Source: Pseudomonadota bacterium (lineage in GTDB: Bacteria > Pseudomonadota > Alphaproteobacteria > Acetobacterales > Acetobacteraceae). From it: 64,000 bases of DNA. The translations under genes were made by a program, and so were the position numbers. The DNA lies in the NCBI GenBank assembly GCA_021847995.1, contig JAJZNE010000178.1, positions 24,241-88,240 on the forward strand, written 5' to 3'. Positions 17,636 to 26,631 of this stretch are shown here, piece after piece (position 1 is the stretch's first letter; each line of letters opens with the position of its first letter). The notes below the pieces were generated by a model, which was not told the DNA's origin, did not search any database, and worked only from the letters and a program-made list of their open reading frames with translations.

Positions 17636-19294
17636 TCACAGGACGTTATCCATCAGCGACCCGCCCTTCTCGCCGCCCGGCTTGTCCGGCAGGTCGGGTT
17701 CCCAGCCGCCGCCGAGCGCCTTGTAGATCTGCACGAGATCGGTCGAGACGCTGGTGACGCTGTCGGTGAGCTGCTGTTCGGCGGCCAGCAGGTTCTGCTC
17801 GGCCTCCAGCACCGAAAGGAAGTCGGCGACGCCCTGGCCATAGCGGTCCTGCGCCAGTTGCACGGCGCGGCGGTTCTGCACCACCGCCTGCTCCAGCCGG
17901 TTGTGCCGGTGCTGCTCGGCGTCGTAGGCGATCAGGCCGTTGCTTACCTCGTGCAGCGCGTTCAGCACCGTGCGCTGATAGGCGATCGCCGCTTCCTTCT
18001 GCTGGTCCTGCCGCAATTCCAGCACCCGGTGCAGCATCCCGCCCTCGAAGATCGGCAGGCTGACATAGGGGCCGAAAGAGTAGTTGCCGGCATTGTACCA
18101 GGAACCCAGGTATTTCGCCTCGATCGCCTGCAACCCGATGCTGCCCGAGATGACGAAGCGCGGATAGAAATCGGCGACGGCAACGCCGACGGTCGCGGTC
18201 GCCTGATGCAGCTGCGACTCCGCCTCCCGGATGTCGGGACGCCGGCGCGCGAGTTCCGAGGGCAGGCCGACCGGCACCTGCGGCGGCACCGGCGGAATCG
18301 GGTGCGTGACCGACAATTCCGCCTGCATGCTGTCCGGCGGCTGGCCGACCAGAAAGGCGATGGCGTTGATGATCTGCCGCTCCTGCCCGCGCAGCGAGGG
18401 CAACTGGCTTTCCACCGTTTCCACCTGTGCTGCCGCGTTGGCGACATCGAGGTCGGTGGTGACGCCGCCGGTTGCGCGCTGCTGCGTCAGATCGAGGCTC
18501 TGCTTCGCGGTATCGAGATTGCGTTCGGTGATCTCGATGTTGCGCTGCACGCCGCGCAACTGGATGTAGTCGCGCGCCATCTCGGCCAGCGCGGTCAGCA
18601 GTACGTCGCGCTGGGCGTCGGCGTTCTGCTGGATCGCCGCCTGCGCCGATTCGATGTTGCGGCGCACGCGGCCCCACAGATCGATCTCCCACGACGTGTC
18701 GAAGCCGAACTGGTAGAGGTTAAAAGGCTGGAACAACTGGCCGAGATTGGGCACCCCGCCCTGCGTGCCGGCCAGACCGTTGGCGCCCGTGGCACCCGGC
18801 GTCGCGGAAAGGGGCGTGTTGGCCAGCCCGCCGGTGCTGGCGCTGCTGCTGTGGGAGGAGGCGGTGGTCGGCGCGCCGGGCAGCGGAAACAGCCCGAGCA
18901 CGCCCTCGCGCGCCAGCAATTGGCGTGTGTAGTTCGCGTTGGCATCCACCGTCGGCAGCAGATTGGCCTGCGCGACGCCGAACGAGGCGCGGCTTTCGGC
19001 GAGCCGCATGCTCGCCGTCTGCACGTCGAAATTGGCCGCTGCCAGCCGCTTCTCCAGCGCCGTCAGTTCGTCGTCATGGAACACCGTCCACCATTGCGGA
19101 TCGACCGGCTGCGGCACCGCGGTGCTGATCGTGTCCTTGACCGGCTTGACCGGCGCCGGGCTGCCGGCGGTCCAGGAGGATGGAGTCCACTGCGGCGTCG
19201 GCGGCTTGTAATCGGGACCGACCGGGGCGCAGCCCGCCACGGCCGCGATCAGCGCCAGTCCGGCGGTGCGGGAAGGCAGGAAATGGCGGGACAC
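17636..19294 (-). CDS. RND efflux outer-membrane lipoprotein (NodT/OprM family)
   Basis: A 552-residue TolC-superfamily outer-membrane factor. The N-terminus has a lipoprotein signal with lipobox AVAGC followed by APVGPDYKPP, the classic NodT/OprM start. Two repeated alpha-barrel halves follow, with LGIDLWGR-like segment SWEIDLWGRVRRNIE and ARRRPDIREAESQLHQATA. It would be the exit duct for an RND or MFS pump, but no pump or periplasmic adaptor gene is adjacent. GTG 19294 is preferred because CGGAG precedes it; ATG 19315 would add seven residues. A gap of variable serine/glycine-rich sequence around 130-170 is typical of surface-exposed loops. Confidence 0.9.
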   Translation of the reverse strand: MSRHFLPSRTAGLALIAAVAGCAPVGPDYKPPTPQWTPSSWTAGSPAPVKPVKDTISTAVPQPVDPQWWTVFHDDELTALEKRLAAANFDVQTASMRLAESRASFGVAQANLLPTVDANANYTRQLLAREGVLGLFPLPGAPTTASSHSSSASTGGLANTPLSATPGATGANGLAGTQGGVPNLGQLFQPFNLYQFGFDTSWEIDLWGRVRRNIESAQAAIQQNADAQRDVLLTALAEMARDYIQLRGVQRNIEITERNLDTAKQSLDLTQQRATGGVTTDLDVANAAAQVETVESQLPSLRGQERQIINAIAFLVGQPPDSMQAELSVTHPIPPVPPQVPVGLPSELARRRPDIREAESQLHQATATVGVAVADFYPRFVISGSIGLQAIEAKYLGSWYNAGNYSFGPYVSLPIFEGGMLHRVLELRQDQQKEAAIAYQRTVLNALHEVSNGLIAYDAEQHRHNRLEQAVVQNRRAVQLAQDRYGQGVADFLSVLEAEQNLLAAEQQLTDSVTSVSTDLVQIYKALGGGWEPDLPDKPGGEKGGSLMDNVL

Positions 19295-19421
19295 GTTGAA
19301 ACTCCGGCATGACATGAGGGCAAACTTTGCCCCCGCCTGCCGCGCGGCACAACCATCCCCGCTTCACGCGCCGCGGCGCCGGGCGCATAACCGCCCTCCG
19401 GTGGCAGACGGAGGACAGGCG

Positions 19422-20816
19422 ATGACGACGACGGAGCGCGTGCTGGCCCGGATCGGGGCGGACTTCGCTGCCTATCAGGCAAGCTGGCTCGACTGGCTGC
19501 GCATTCCGAGCATCAGCGCCCAGCCGGCCCACGCCGCCGACTGCCGCGACGCCGCCGCCTTCGTCCAGCGCGATCTCGCCAATCTCGGCTTCACCGCCGC
19601 GATCCGCGAGACGGCGGGGCAGCCGGTCGTGCTCGCCCACCACCCCGGTCCCGGCGCCGGCGCCGATGTCCCGCATCTGCTGTTCTACGGCCACTACGAC
19701 GTGCAGCCGCCGGAGCCGCTCGATCTCTGGACCAGCAAGCCGTTCGAACCGGTGGTGGTGGAAGGTCCGCACGGCCCGCGCGTGGTCGCCCGTGGCGCCG
19801 TCGATGACAAGGGGCAGGCGTCGATGTGGCTCGGCGCCCTGCGCGCCTGGGTGGAGGAGACGGGCGGGCTGCCGGTGCGCGCCACCGTGCTGATCGAGGG
19901 CGAGGAGGAGATCGGCAGCCCCAGCCTGGAACCGTTCCTGGCCGCCGAGCGCGCGGCACTCGCCGCCGATGTCGCGGTGATCAGCGATACCGGCAGCTGG
20001 GACATCGACACGCCGTCGCTCACCACGCGGCTGCGCGGCCTCGTCTATCTGGAAGTAGGGCTGCGCGCGGCGGCGCGCGACCTGCATTCGGGCCTGTTCG
20101 GCGGCGCCGCGCGCAACGCCGCCAACGTGCTCGCCCGCGCCCTCGCCGCGCTGGTGGACGACAGGGGGCGGGTGACACTGCCGGGGTTCTATGACGGCAT
20201 TGCCGACCTGACCGCCGCCCAACGGGCCGAATGGGCGGCGCTGCACTATGACGAGGCCGCCTTCCTGGCCGGCATCGGCCTGCGCCATCCCGCCGGCGAG
20301 GCGGGGCGGGAGGGGCTGGAACGGCGCTGGGCGCGGCCGACCTGCGACATCAACGGCCTCTGGGGCGGCTATGCCGGGCCGGGGGCGAAAACCGTGATCC
20401 CCGCCGAGGCCGGCGCCAAGGTCAGCTTCCGCCTCGTCCCCGGCCAGGATCCCGAGACGGTGATCGCCGCCTTCCGCGCGTTCATGGCCGCCCAGGTGCC
20501 TGACGACACGCGGCTCGACATCCAGGTCCACAGCGCCGCCCGCGCGATCGAGGTGCCGCAGGACAGCCGGTTCGTGCAGGCCGCACGGGCGGCGCTGGCC
20601 GATGAGTATGGCCGCCCCGCGGTGCTGATCGGCTCCGGCGGTTCGATCCCGGTGGTGGAGAGCCTGAAGCGCCTGCTCGGCCTCGACAGCCTGCTGCTCG
20701 GCTTCGGGCTGGACGACGACCAGACGCACAGCCCGAACGAGAAATTCGAGGTGCGGTGCTTTCAGCGCGGGCTGCACACGCATGCGCGGCTGCTGGGACG
20801 GCTCGGCGGCATGTGA
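19422..20816 (+). CDS. M20 family metallopeptidase (dipeptidase)
   Basis: A 464-residue zinc peptidase of the M20 (ArgE/DapE/ACY1/CPG2) family. The first zinc-binding segment is LLFYGHYDVQPPEPLDLW; RGAVDDKGQ gives the bridging Asp; EGEEEIGSPSL contributes the catalytic glutamate pair; a dimerisation domain lies at about 200-330. ATG 19422 is preceded by GGAGGACAGGC. It is cytoplasmic and acts on small peptides or acylated amino acids, substrate unknown. Its TGA overlaps a GTG that opens a broken ABC ATPase, hinting at an ancestral operon. Confidence 0.9.
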   Translation: MTTTERVLARIGADFAAYQASWLDWLRIPSISAQPAHAADCRDAAAFVQRDLANLGFTAAIRETAGQPVVLAHHPGPGAGADVPHLLFYGHYDVQPPEPLDLWTSKPFEPVVVEGPHGPRVVARGAVDDKGQASMWLGALRAWVEETGGLPVRATVLIEGEEEIGSPSLEPFLAAERAALAADVAVISDTGSWDIDTPSLTTRLRGLVYLEVGLRAAARDLHSGLFGGAARNAANVLARALAALVDDRGRVTLPGFYDGIADLTAAQRAEWAALHYDEAAFLAGIGLRHPAGEAGREGLERRWARPTCDINGLWGGYAGPGAKTVIPAEAGAKVSFRLVPGQDPETVIAAFRAFMAAQVPDDTRLDIQVHSAARAIEVPQDSRFVQAARAALADEYGRPAVLIGSGGSIPVVESLKRLLGLDSLLLGFGLDDDQTHSPNEKFEVRCFQRGLHTHARLLGRLGGM

Positions 20817-21068
20817 CGCCGCGGCTCGCTCTCGTCGGCCTGCGCAGCGCCCTTGCCGGGCCGTTCGACCTGACGCTGGCGGCCGGGGCGTGCGCTTCCG
20901 TCAGCGGCCCTTCGGGTGCCGGCAAGACGCTGCTGCTTGGCCTGATCCGCGGCCCCGGTTCCGGCGCGGGCGAAGCCTTTCCGGACGGGCGGCTGCGCGG
21001 CGGCGGCACGGCTGCTCACCGATGGGCGCCAGCGCCTGCGGCTCGACCGGCTGGCGCCGCGGCGATGA
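20813..21068 (+). pseudogene. Remnant of a FetA-like ABC transporter ATPase
   Basis: Starting at GTG 20813, which overlaps the peptidase stop, the frame reads LVGLRSALAGPFDLTLAAG followed by SGPSGAGKTLLLGLI, an unmistakable Walker A region with the upstream segment of FetA/YbbL-type ATPases. After about 60 residues the ATPase similarity stops: no Q-loop, signature motif, Walker B or switch histidine follows. In another frame a tail reading ARLLTDGRQRLRLDRLAP ends at TGA 21066-21068 and could be the C-terminal end of the same gene, which would mean an internal deletion with frameshift; this last point is speculative. The in-frame reading would otherwise run into the next gene. Confidence 0.7.
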
Positions 21069-21107
21069 GCCGGTATGCTGGCCGCCGGATTTCCGGGGAG
21101 GACACAA

Positions 21108-22331
21108 ATGACCCTGACCCGACGCGCCATGCTCACCACCGCCGCGGCGGCGGTTCCGCTTCTGCCGCCGCGCGCCCGCGCCGATGCGCCGGTGCTGCGC
21201 CTCGGCGTGCTGGTGGATATGTCCGGCCCCTATCGCGACGACACCGGCATGACCAGCGTCGCCTGCGTGCGCCAGGCGGTGCAGGAATTCACCGCCGGGC
21301 GCGGTCTGCGCGTCGAGGTGCTGGCCGCCGACCACCAGAACAAGCCGGATATCGGCGTTGCCATCGCGCGGCAGTGGTTCGATCGTGACGGTGTCGATGC
21401 CGTCGTCGATGTGCCGACCTCCTCGGTGGCACTCGCGGTCAATACGGTGTGCCGCGACAAGAACAAGGTGATGCTGAATTCCGGCGCCGCCACCACCGAC
21501 CTGACCGGCGCGCAGTGCAGCCCGAACACCGTCCACTGGACCTACGACACCTGGATGCTGGCGAAATCGACCGGCGGGGCGATGGTCAAGCAGGGCGGCG
21601 ACAGCTGGTTCTTCATCACCGCCGACTACGTGTTCGGCAAGCAGTTGCAGCGCGACACCGGCCGCTTCGTCGAACAGGCGGGGGGCAGGGTGCTGGGCAG
21701 CGCCATCTATCCCTTCCCCGGCACGACGGATTTTTCCTCCTTCCTGATCCAGGCGCAGGCATCGGGGGCGAAGGTGCTCGGCCTCGCCAATTCCGGCGCC
21801 GACACGCTGAACTGCATCAAGCAGGCGCGCGAATTCGGGCTGATGCGGCAGATGCGCGTTGCCGCCATGCTGATGTACAACAGCAACGTCCACGCGCTCG
21901 GCCTGGAAACCGCGCAGGGGCTGCTGCTGACCGAGAGCTTCTACTGGAACCTCAACGACCGCACGCGCGCCTTCATGGACCGCATCCGGCCCAAGGTGGC
22001 CAACCAGTGGCCGAACATGGTGCAGGCCGGCGACTATGCGGTGACGCTGCACTACCTCAAGGCGGTGGCCGATCTCGGCGTGGCGGCGGCCAAGGCGGAC
22101 GGCGCCGCGGCGGTCGCGCGCATGAAGGCGATGCCGACCGACGACGACTGCTTCGGCCAGGGCAAAATCCGCGAGGACGGGCGCACGCTGCACCCGAGCT
22201 ACCTGTTCCAGGCCAAGTCGCCGGCCGAGAGCAGCGGTCCGTGGGACGGCCTCAAGCTGGTCGCGACCACGCCGGCGGATGAGGCGTTCCGCCCGATGCA
22301 GGACGGCGGCTGCAAGCTGGTGAAGGGCTGA
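21108..22331 (+). CDS. Liv-type ABC transporter substrate-binding protein
   Basis: A 407-residue periplasmic binding protein of the branched-chain amino acid/amide (type I fold) family. The N-terminus has a twin-arginine-like signal ([13 protein letters not shown], cleavage probably after ARA), then [19 protein letters not shown], the characteristic start. Further family segments are [10 protein letters not shown] and [23 protein letters not shown] 21108 follows GGGGAGGACACAA. No permease or ATPase of the Liv system is adjacent, so it is an orphan receptor here. A close paralogue lies at 28781-30010 in the opposite direction. Confidence 0.9.
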   Translation: MTLTRRAMLTTAAAAVPLLPPRARADAPVLRLGVLVDMSGPYRDDTGMTSVACVRQAVQEFTAGRGLRVEVLAADHQNKPDIGVAIARQWFDRDGVDAVVDVPTSSVALAVNTVCRDKNKVMLNSGAATTDLTGAQCSPNTVHWTYDTWMLAKSTGGAMVKQGGDSWFFITADYVFGKQLQRDTGRFVEQAGGRVLGSAIYPFPGTTDFSSFLIQAQASGAKVLGLANSGADTLNCIKQAREFGLMRQMRVAAMLMYNSNVHALGLETAQGLLLTESFYWNLNDRTRAFMDRIRPKVANQWPNMVQAGDYAVTLHYLKAVADLGVAAAKADGAAAVARMKAMPTDDDCFGQGKIREDGRTLHPSYLFQAKSPAESSGPWDGLKLVATTPADEAFRPMQDGGCKLVKG

Positions 22332-22354
22332 CCGGCGCACCGGCCGGCGCAGGC

Positions 22355-23836
22355 ATGCCGCGCGACATCCTCCTTGCCCTCGACCAGGGCACCACCTCCA
22401 CCCGCGCCATCGCCTTTCGCGCGCCGGCGCTGCTGCCGGTGGCGGAGGCGCGCCGGCCGCTCGCGCAGCATTATCCGGCGGAAGGCCGGGTGGAGCACGA
22501 TCCCGCCGACCTGATCGCCGACAGCGTTGCCGTGCTGCGCGAGGCGCTGGCCGCCTCCGGCGCGGCGGCGCGGGACGTGGCCGCGATCGGGATCGCCAAC
22601 CAGCGCGAAACCACGCTGCTGTGGGAGCGGGCGAGCGGCCGGCCGCTCGGCCGCGCGATCGTCTGGCAGGACCGCCGCACCGCCGCCGCCTGCGACGCGC
22701 TGCGCGGCCACGAACGGACGATCGCCGCGCGCACCGGCCTGCTGCTCGATCCCTATTTCTGCGCCACCAAGCTCGCCTGGCTGCTCGACACGATCGACGG
22801 CGCGCGGGCGGCCGCCGAACGCGGCGCACTCGCCTTCGGCACCGTCGATAGCTGGCTGCTGTGGCACCTCACCGCCGGCCGCGTGCATGCCACCGACGCC
22901 ACCAACGCCAGCCGCACGCTGCTGTTCGACATCCATCGCGGCCTCTGGGACGACGACCTGCTCGCCCTCTTCCGCATCCCCCGCGCCGTGCTGCCGGACG
23001 TGCGCGACAGCGCCGGTGCTTTCGGCACGACCGCGCTGCCCGGCGCCGAGGTGCCGATCCTCGGCATCGCCGGCGACCAGCAGGCGGCAATGGCGGGGCA
23101 GGCGTGCTTCGCCCCCGGCATGGTCAAGGCGACCTATGGCACCGGCGCCTTCATCCTGCGCCATACCGGCGCCGTTCCGGTCGCCTCCGCGCACCGGCTG
23201 CTGACCACGATCGCGCTGCAACTGGACGGGGTGCGGAGCTATGCGCTGGAAGGCGCGATCTTCGTCGCCGGCGCGGCGGTGCAATGGCTGCGCGACGGGC
23301 TGCACCTGTTCGCGGACGCGGCCGAGAGCGGGGCGCTGGCGGCGCAGGCCGATGCGGCGCAGGCGGTCTATCTGGTGCCCGCCTTCACCGGCCTCGGCGC
23401 GCCGCACTGGGATGCGGCGGCACGCGGCGCGATCTTCGGGCTGAGCCGCGCCACCGGCCCGGCCGAGCTGGCGCGTGCGGCGCTGGAAAGTGCCGCGTTC
23501 CAGACCCGCGACCTGATGGCCGCGATGGACGGGGACGCGCCGGGCGCGGCGGCGACCGTGCTGCGCGCCGACGGCGGCATGGCGGCGAGCGACTGGGCGA
23601 TGCAGGCGCTGGCCGATCAGCTCGCCGCCCCGGTCGATCGCCCGCGGGTGACCGAGACGACGGCGCTCGGCGCCGCCTGGCTCGCCGGCTTCGCCGCCGG
23701 CATCTGCCCCGGCCCGGAGGCGTTCGCGCGCGCCTGGGCGCTCGACCGCCGCTTCCTCCCCGCCATGCCGCCGACGGAACGGGAGCGGCGCTATCAGGGC
23801 TGGCGCGAGGCGGTGCGGCGCACGCGGAGCGGATGA
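22355..23836 (+). CDS. glpK: Glycerol kinase
   Basis: A 493-residue FGGY kinase: [14 protein letters not shown] at the N-terminus (phosphate-1 motif), [15 protein letters not shown] and [13 protein letters not shown] (glycerol-binding Arg and Trp region), [27 protein letters not shown], and ATP-site [11 protein letters not shown] and [13 protein letters not shown]. It phosphorylates glycerol to sn-glycerol 3-phosphate in the cytoplasm. It lies 23 bases after the binding protein gene. No GlpF or GlpD is nearby. Its TGA is the last high-GC base pair before the low-GC cassette. Confidence 0.93.
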   Translation: MPRDILLALDQGTTSTRAIAFRAPALLPVAEARRPLAQHYPAEGRVEHDPADLIADSVAVLREALAASGAAARDVAAIGIANQRETTLLWERASGRPLGRAIVWQDRRTAAACDALRGHERTIAARTGLLLDPYFCATKLAWLLDTIDGARAAAERGALAFGTVDSWLLWHLTAGRVHATDATNASRTLLFDIHRGLWDDDLLALFRIPRAVLPDVRDSAGAFGTTALPGAEVPILGIAGDQQAAMAGQACFAPGMVKATYGTGAFILRHTGAVPVASAHRLLTTIALQLDGVRSYALEGAIFVAGAAVQWLRDGLHLFADAAESGALAAQADAAQAVYLVPAFTGLGAPHWDAAARGAIFGLSRATGPAELARAALESAAFQTRDLMAAMDGDAPGAAATVLRADGGMAASDWAMQALADQLAAPVDRPRVTETTALGAAWLAGFAAGICPGPEAFARAWALDRRFLPAMPPTERERRYQGWREAVRRTRSG

Positions 23837-23880
23837 CCAAGACTAAATCGAAATCGGCAACTGGGCGGTAGGAGAAAGCT

Positions 23881-24321
23881 TCAACTTGCTGTGATATCCC
23901 GGGATAGGACCAGATTTCGCGCAGCCAAATTGGCAAGGAGCGCGAAAAATTCTTCGTTGTTGTTTGGATATCGGCGGACCGACGAATGGGACGGATTCCC
24001 GTCTGTTGGCTCGTGAATTATCCGAATTTTTTCCGACACACTTTGGGCCGCTTGATGCATTTGACCGACATTCAGGACACCAAAGCCGTGGCGCGCGCGG
24101 ATGCCATGTTCCGCATGCTCACGAATTCTTTGGAGACTTTCCGTCCTGCTCCCAGGAAAGAATTCCAGCCAGCTAACGGAGAGATACGCCTCGCCATCAC
24201 GGAGCCTGAAAGCCTGCGGAAAGCAGCCCTTTGCCTCCCCCGTTGTTTCGTCCCACAGAATTAAGCTTGGCTTGATGAACCGAACGACGTGGTCTGCCTC
24301 AGGCAGGTCTTTATGTGGCAT
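23881..24321 (-). CDS. Unknown protein, third gene of TIGR04255 cassette
   Basis: A 146-residue protein with no family I can name. Visible traits are HVVRFIKPSLILWDE at the start, LSVSWLEFFPG in the middle, FGVLNVG near residue 90 and a TDGNPSHSSV segment near 117; no signal peptide or membrane helix. The start at ATG 24321 overlaps the upstream stop by 11 bases; an ORF continuing to 24447 is discarded as it lies inside the neighbouring gene. Base composition and codon use (many AT-ending codons) differ sharply from the genome, as in the two genes above it. Probable partner of the TIGR04255 protein; role unknown. Confidence 0.7.
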   Translation of the reverse strand: MPHKDLPEADHVVRFIKPSLILWDETTGEAKGCFPQAFRLRDGEAYLSVSWLEFFPGSRTESLQRIREHAEHGIRARHGFGVLNVGQMHQAAQSVSEKIRIIHEPTDGNPSHSSVRRYPNNNEEFFALLANLAARNLVLSRDITAS

Positions 24322-24922
24322 TTCCGAACCATGAGTCAGGTGCGTAAGGCTGGAGCACCGCAAGCAGGCGTTCAGGCGTGGTCCGTCCGGCGGCACTCTC
24401 CGGATATTGGCCGGCATGTCGCACGATCGCCCAGCGAACATCGTCATTCGTGCCGAATTCGAGCGAAAGTTGTCCGTTGCCGTTTACCCATCCTGCAAGC
24501 AGATGGCCACCTTCCGATACGCCCAGGCCGATGCCGTCAAGCGGCCCAGCTTGGTGTATAAAACGCAGGAATGCCATGAATGAACGTGGTTCAATGAGAA
24601 TATCCGACTCCTCCCAATTTTCCAAATCGAGAATATTATCAAGTCTTCTAAAGAGACTTCGCCGCCATTCGTCCGGCAGATGCATTGACACTTGTGAAAC
24701 AAGCGTCTTGAGCACGGCCGAGTTGTCAAAAAGGCGTTCGGTCAGATTTCCGCTCCTCTCGCCGTCGGCCGTGACAGATGGAGCCGAGGAGGGCGTTGGC
24801 TTTCCCATCTTGAGCAGACGATTGCCCAAATCATTCGAAAGCTCGCCTGACCCCATCGAGGGGGCGTAAATTTCCGGCAAAGATCGAAAGCCGATGCTGC
24901 TGGATACTTTGAGGGCACTCAT
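24311..24922 (-). CDS. Unknown protein, second gene of TIGR04255 cassette
   Basis: A 203-residue soluble protein that I cannot assign. The N-terminal 60 residues are polar and probably disordered (SSAPSVTADGERSGN). The C-terminal part has a compact conserved-looking core: RSFMAFLRFIHQAG, GLGVSEGGHLLAGW, LEFGTNDDVRWAIVRH and a final YAPDSWF. Its ATG overlaps the stop of the TIGR04255 gene by four bases, and its own end overlaps the third gene, so all three are translated together. Part of it is strongly AT-biased: one 60-base line (24601-24660) counts 22 G+C. Function unknown. Confidence 0.7.
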   Translation of the reverse strand: MSALKVSSSIGFRSLPEIYAPSMGSGELSNDLGNRLLKMGKPTPSSAPSVTADGERSGNLTERLFDNSAVLKTLVSQVSMHLPDEWRRSLFRRLDNILDLENWEESDILIEPRSFMAFLRFIHQAGPLDGIGLGVSEGGHLLAGWVNGNGQLSLEFGTNDDVRWAIVRHAGQYPESAAGRTTPERLLAVLQPYAPDSWFGNAT

Positions 24923-25683
24923 TGGTTAAATAATTCTCTCGTGGTGTCCGTAATGCTCACCTCAAAGATGCGATTTTTTTCGTTGCGCATGGTGTCCAGC
25001 AGCCCCCGTATTCCGTCGCGTCTCTGCGGTACATTTTCATTGCGGCCGATATCTATATCCAATATCATAGACATAAATTGTGGAAAGGGCGCTGGAACAG
25101 AGGCAACATTCACCGCCGCCATACAGCGGCTTTCAGCCAGATTGAACACCGTTTGCATAGTAAATGCGCTGAGTGCTGGCAAATCGGATTCGGGATATTG
25201 CGGTTGAATTCTAACATATCTTTCAAGGCGGACTACCTCTGAAGATGCCTGAACGGGAATGTCGATCCTGTTCACGTAGCGCACTCCTATTCGCCCTATT
25301 CGAACGTACCCAATCTCGTCACGGAACCTTTCAAAAATCGATAATGCAGCGGTGCTAAACGTATCCCACCCAGAGTAAGGCGCTATCCTGGATATCGAAA
25401 TATTCTGTCCCGTAATGACTACTATATTCAATCCCTCAAGATCTGTCATCCTATAACCTGACGGAGTCTGATTGACGATCGGCTCACCGCTAAGATCGTG
25501 GAACTGAATTTGGGTCTGATTAATTCTCAGTATGTTTGGAAAATTTACCGAGAATTTCTGCCTCATCTTTTCGACATCATCCGGAGGCAGTAACTCCGCC
25601 ATGCGGAATTCAATCACCGCCTCAACGATGGGCGGCCGCTTGTAGCCGCCGTCAAAGTGCGTGGAGGAGTTGGCCGATGACAT
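24919..25683 (-). CDS. TIGR04255 family protein
   Basis: A 254-residue protein that fits the sporadically distributed TIGR04255 family: it starts with GYKRPPIVEAVIEFRM, and the middle reads ISRIAPYSGWDTFSTAALSIF and then VRIGRIGVRYVNRIDIP, the family's most constant segment. No catalytic motif, signal or membrane helix is visible. It heads a leftward three-gene unit with low G+C (27 of 60 bases in 25141-25200) set in a genome near 70%. The family is scattered across bacteria without known biochemical role; its presence here with two coupled unknown genes suggests a self-contained acquired module, possibly for defence. That role is inference. Confidence 0.85.
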   Translation of the reverse strand: MSSANSSTHFDGGYKRPPIVEAVIEFRMAELLPPDDVEKMRQKFSVNFPNILRINQTQIQFHDLSGEPIVNQTPSGYRMTDLEGLNIVVITGQNISISRIAPYSGWDTFSTAALSIFERFRDEIGYVRIGRIGVRYVNRIDIPVQASSEVVRLERYVRIQPQYPESDLPALSAFTMQTVFNLAESRCMAAVNVASVPAPFPQFMSMILDIDIGRNENVPQRRDGIRGLLDTMRNEKNRIFEVSITDTTRELFNQ

Positions 25684-25842
25684 GGATGCTGTTTACCACA
25701 CCTTCCATGACAGAACCAGCGCACCGCGCGCCGCCGGAAACGCACCGGCCGGGATCACTCCAGCCTATCCTGCGAAACAGCTTTCGACGATGCTGGCAGG
25801 ACTCAGGACCGGTTTCGCCAGCCAGCATCAGGAGGACCCGAC
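25684..25842. promoter_or_regulatory. Divergent intergenic region between cassette and RraA-like gene
   Basis: This 159-base gap must hold the promoter of the leftward low-GC cassette and that of the rightward RraA-like gene. Base composition switches from low to high G+C within it, at about 25690-25730, marking the right edge of the acquired segment. A GCTGGC/GCCAGC inverted pair lies near 25790-25825 before the AGGAGGACCCGAC ribosome-binding site. No transposase, integrase or attachment repeat is seen. Confidence 0.4.
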
Positions 25843-26556
25843 ATGACCGACTATCCCGACGCCTGCCTCGCCGCCATGCGCCGCGTCAGCACGGCAACCC
25901 TGACCACGGCGCTGTTCAAGCGCGGGCTGCGCAACGTCTTCATGCGCGGGGTCCGCCCGCTCGGCCGCTACGGCGCCAACATGGTCGGCCCCGCCTTCAC
26001 GCTGCGCAACATCCCCGCGCGCGAGGATCTCGACCGGGTGGAGGGATTCGCCAATCCCGAGCATCCGCAGCGCAAGGCGATCGAAACGACACCCGCGGGC
26101 CATGTTCTGGTCGTCGATTGCCGCGGCGAGGCGCACGCCGCCTCGGGCGGGGAGATCCTGATGACGCGGCTCGCCGTGCGCGGCGCGGCCGGCATGGTGA
26201 GCGACGGCGGCATCCGCGACAGCTCCCCGATCGCAGCCCTCGCCATGCCGGTCTATTGCGCCGGCCCGGCTGCGCCGCTCAATCTCGTCGTCCATCACGC
26301 GACCGAGATGCAGGTGCCGATCGGCTGCGGCGGCGTGGCGGTCTATCCTGGCGACCTGATCGTCGGCGACACCGATGGGGTGGTGGTGGTGCCGGCCCAC
26401 CTCGCCGGGGAGATCGCCGCCGAGGCCGACGAGCAGGAGCGGATGGAGGCCTGGGTGCTCGGCCGCATCCGCGACGGCGCCCGCCTGCCCGGCACCTACC
26501 CGCCGGACGCGGCGACCCGTGCCGCCTATGCCGCGTGGCGGGCGCAGCAGGGCTGA
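25843..26556 (+). CDS. RraA family protein (aldolase/RNase E regulator-like fold)
   Basis: A 237-residue RraA-like protein. The diagnostic DxxR-type motif is SDGGIRDSSPIA (about 124-135), in the position used by 4-hydroxy-4-methyl-2-oxoglutarate/4-carboxy-4-hydroxy-2-oxoadipate aldolases, preceded by GEILMTRLAVRGAAG and followed by GDLIVGDTDGVVVVP. In alphaproteobacteria such proteins are more often pyruvate-releasing aldolases or sugar-acid enzymes than true RNase E inhibitors. A strong AGGAGGACCCGAC precedes the ATG. The next gene is malate synthase G, 75 bases downstream, so a link to two-carbon metabolism is conceivable. Confidence 0.85.
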   Translation: MTDYPDACLAAMRRVSTATLTTALFKRGLRNVFMRGVRPLGRYGANMVGPAFTLRNIPAREDLDRVEGFANPEHPQRKAIETTPAGHVLVVDCRGEAHAASGGEILMTRLAVRGAAGMVSDGGIRDSSPIAALAMPVYCAGPAAPLNLVVHHATEMQVPIGCGGVAVYPGDLIVGDTDGVVVVPAHLAGEIAAEADEQERMEAWVLGRIRDGARLPGTYPPDAATRAAYAAWRAQQG

Positions 26557-26631
26557 CCGCGACGCAGAGCGGGACTCGACAGGGCGCGGCACGGTCACCA
26601 AGAAGGGCCGCGCCGACGCACGGAGGACCGC

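Noticed and set aside
23895..23906. Twelve-base palindrome TATCCCGGGATA
   Set aside because: It lies inside the C-terminal codons of the third cassette gene and is short; no further copies were noticed.
23830..25685. GATGAC at both ends of the low-GC segment as a target-site duplication
   Set aside because: Only six bases and common; not enough to claim a duplication.
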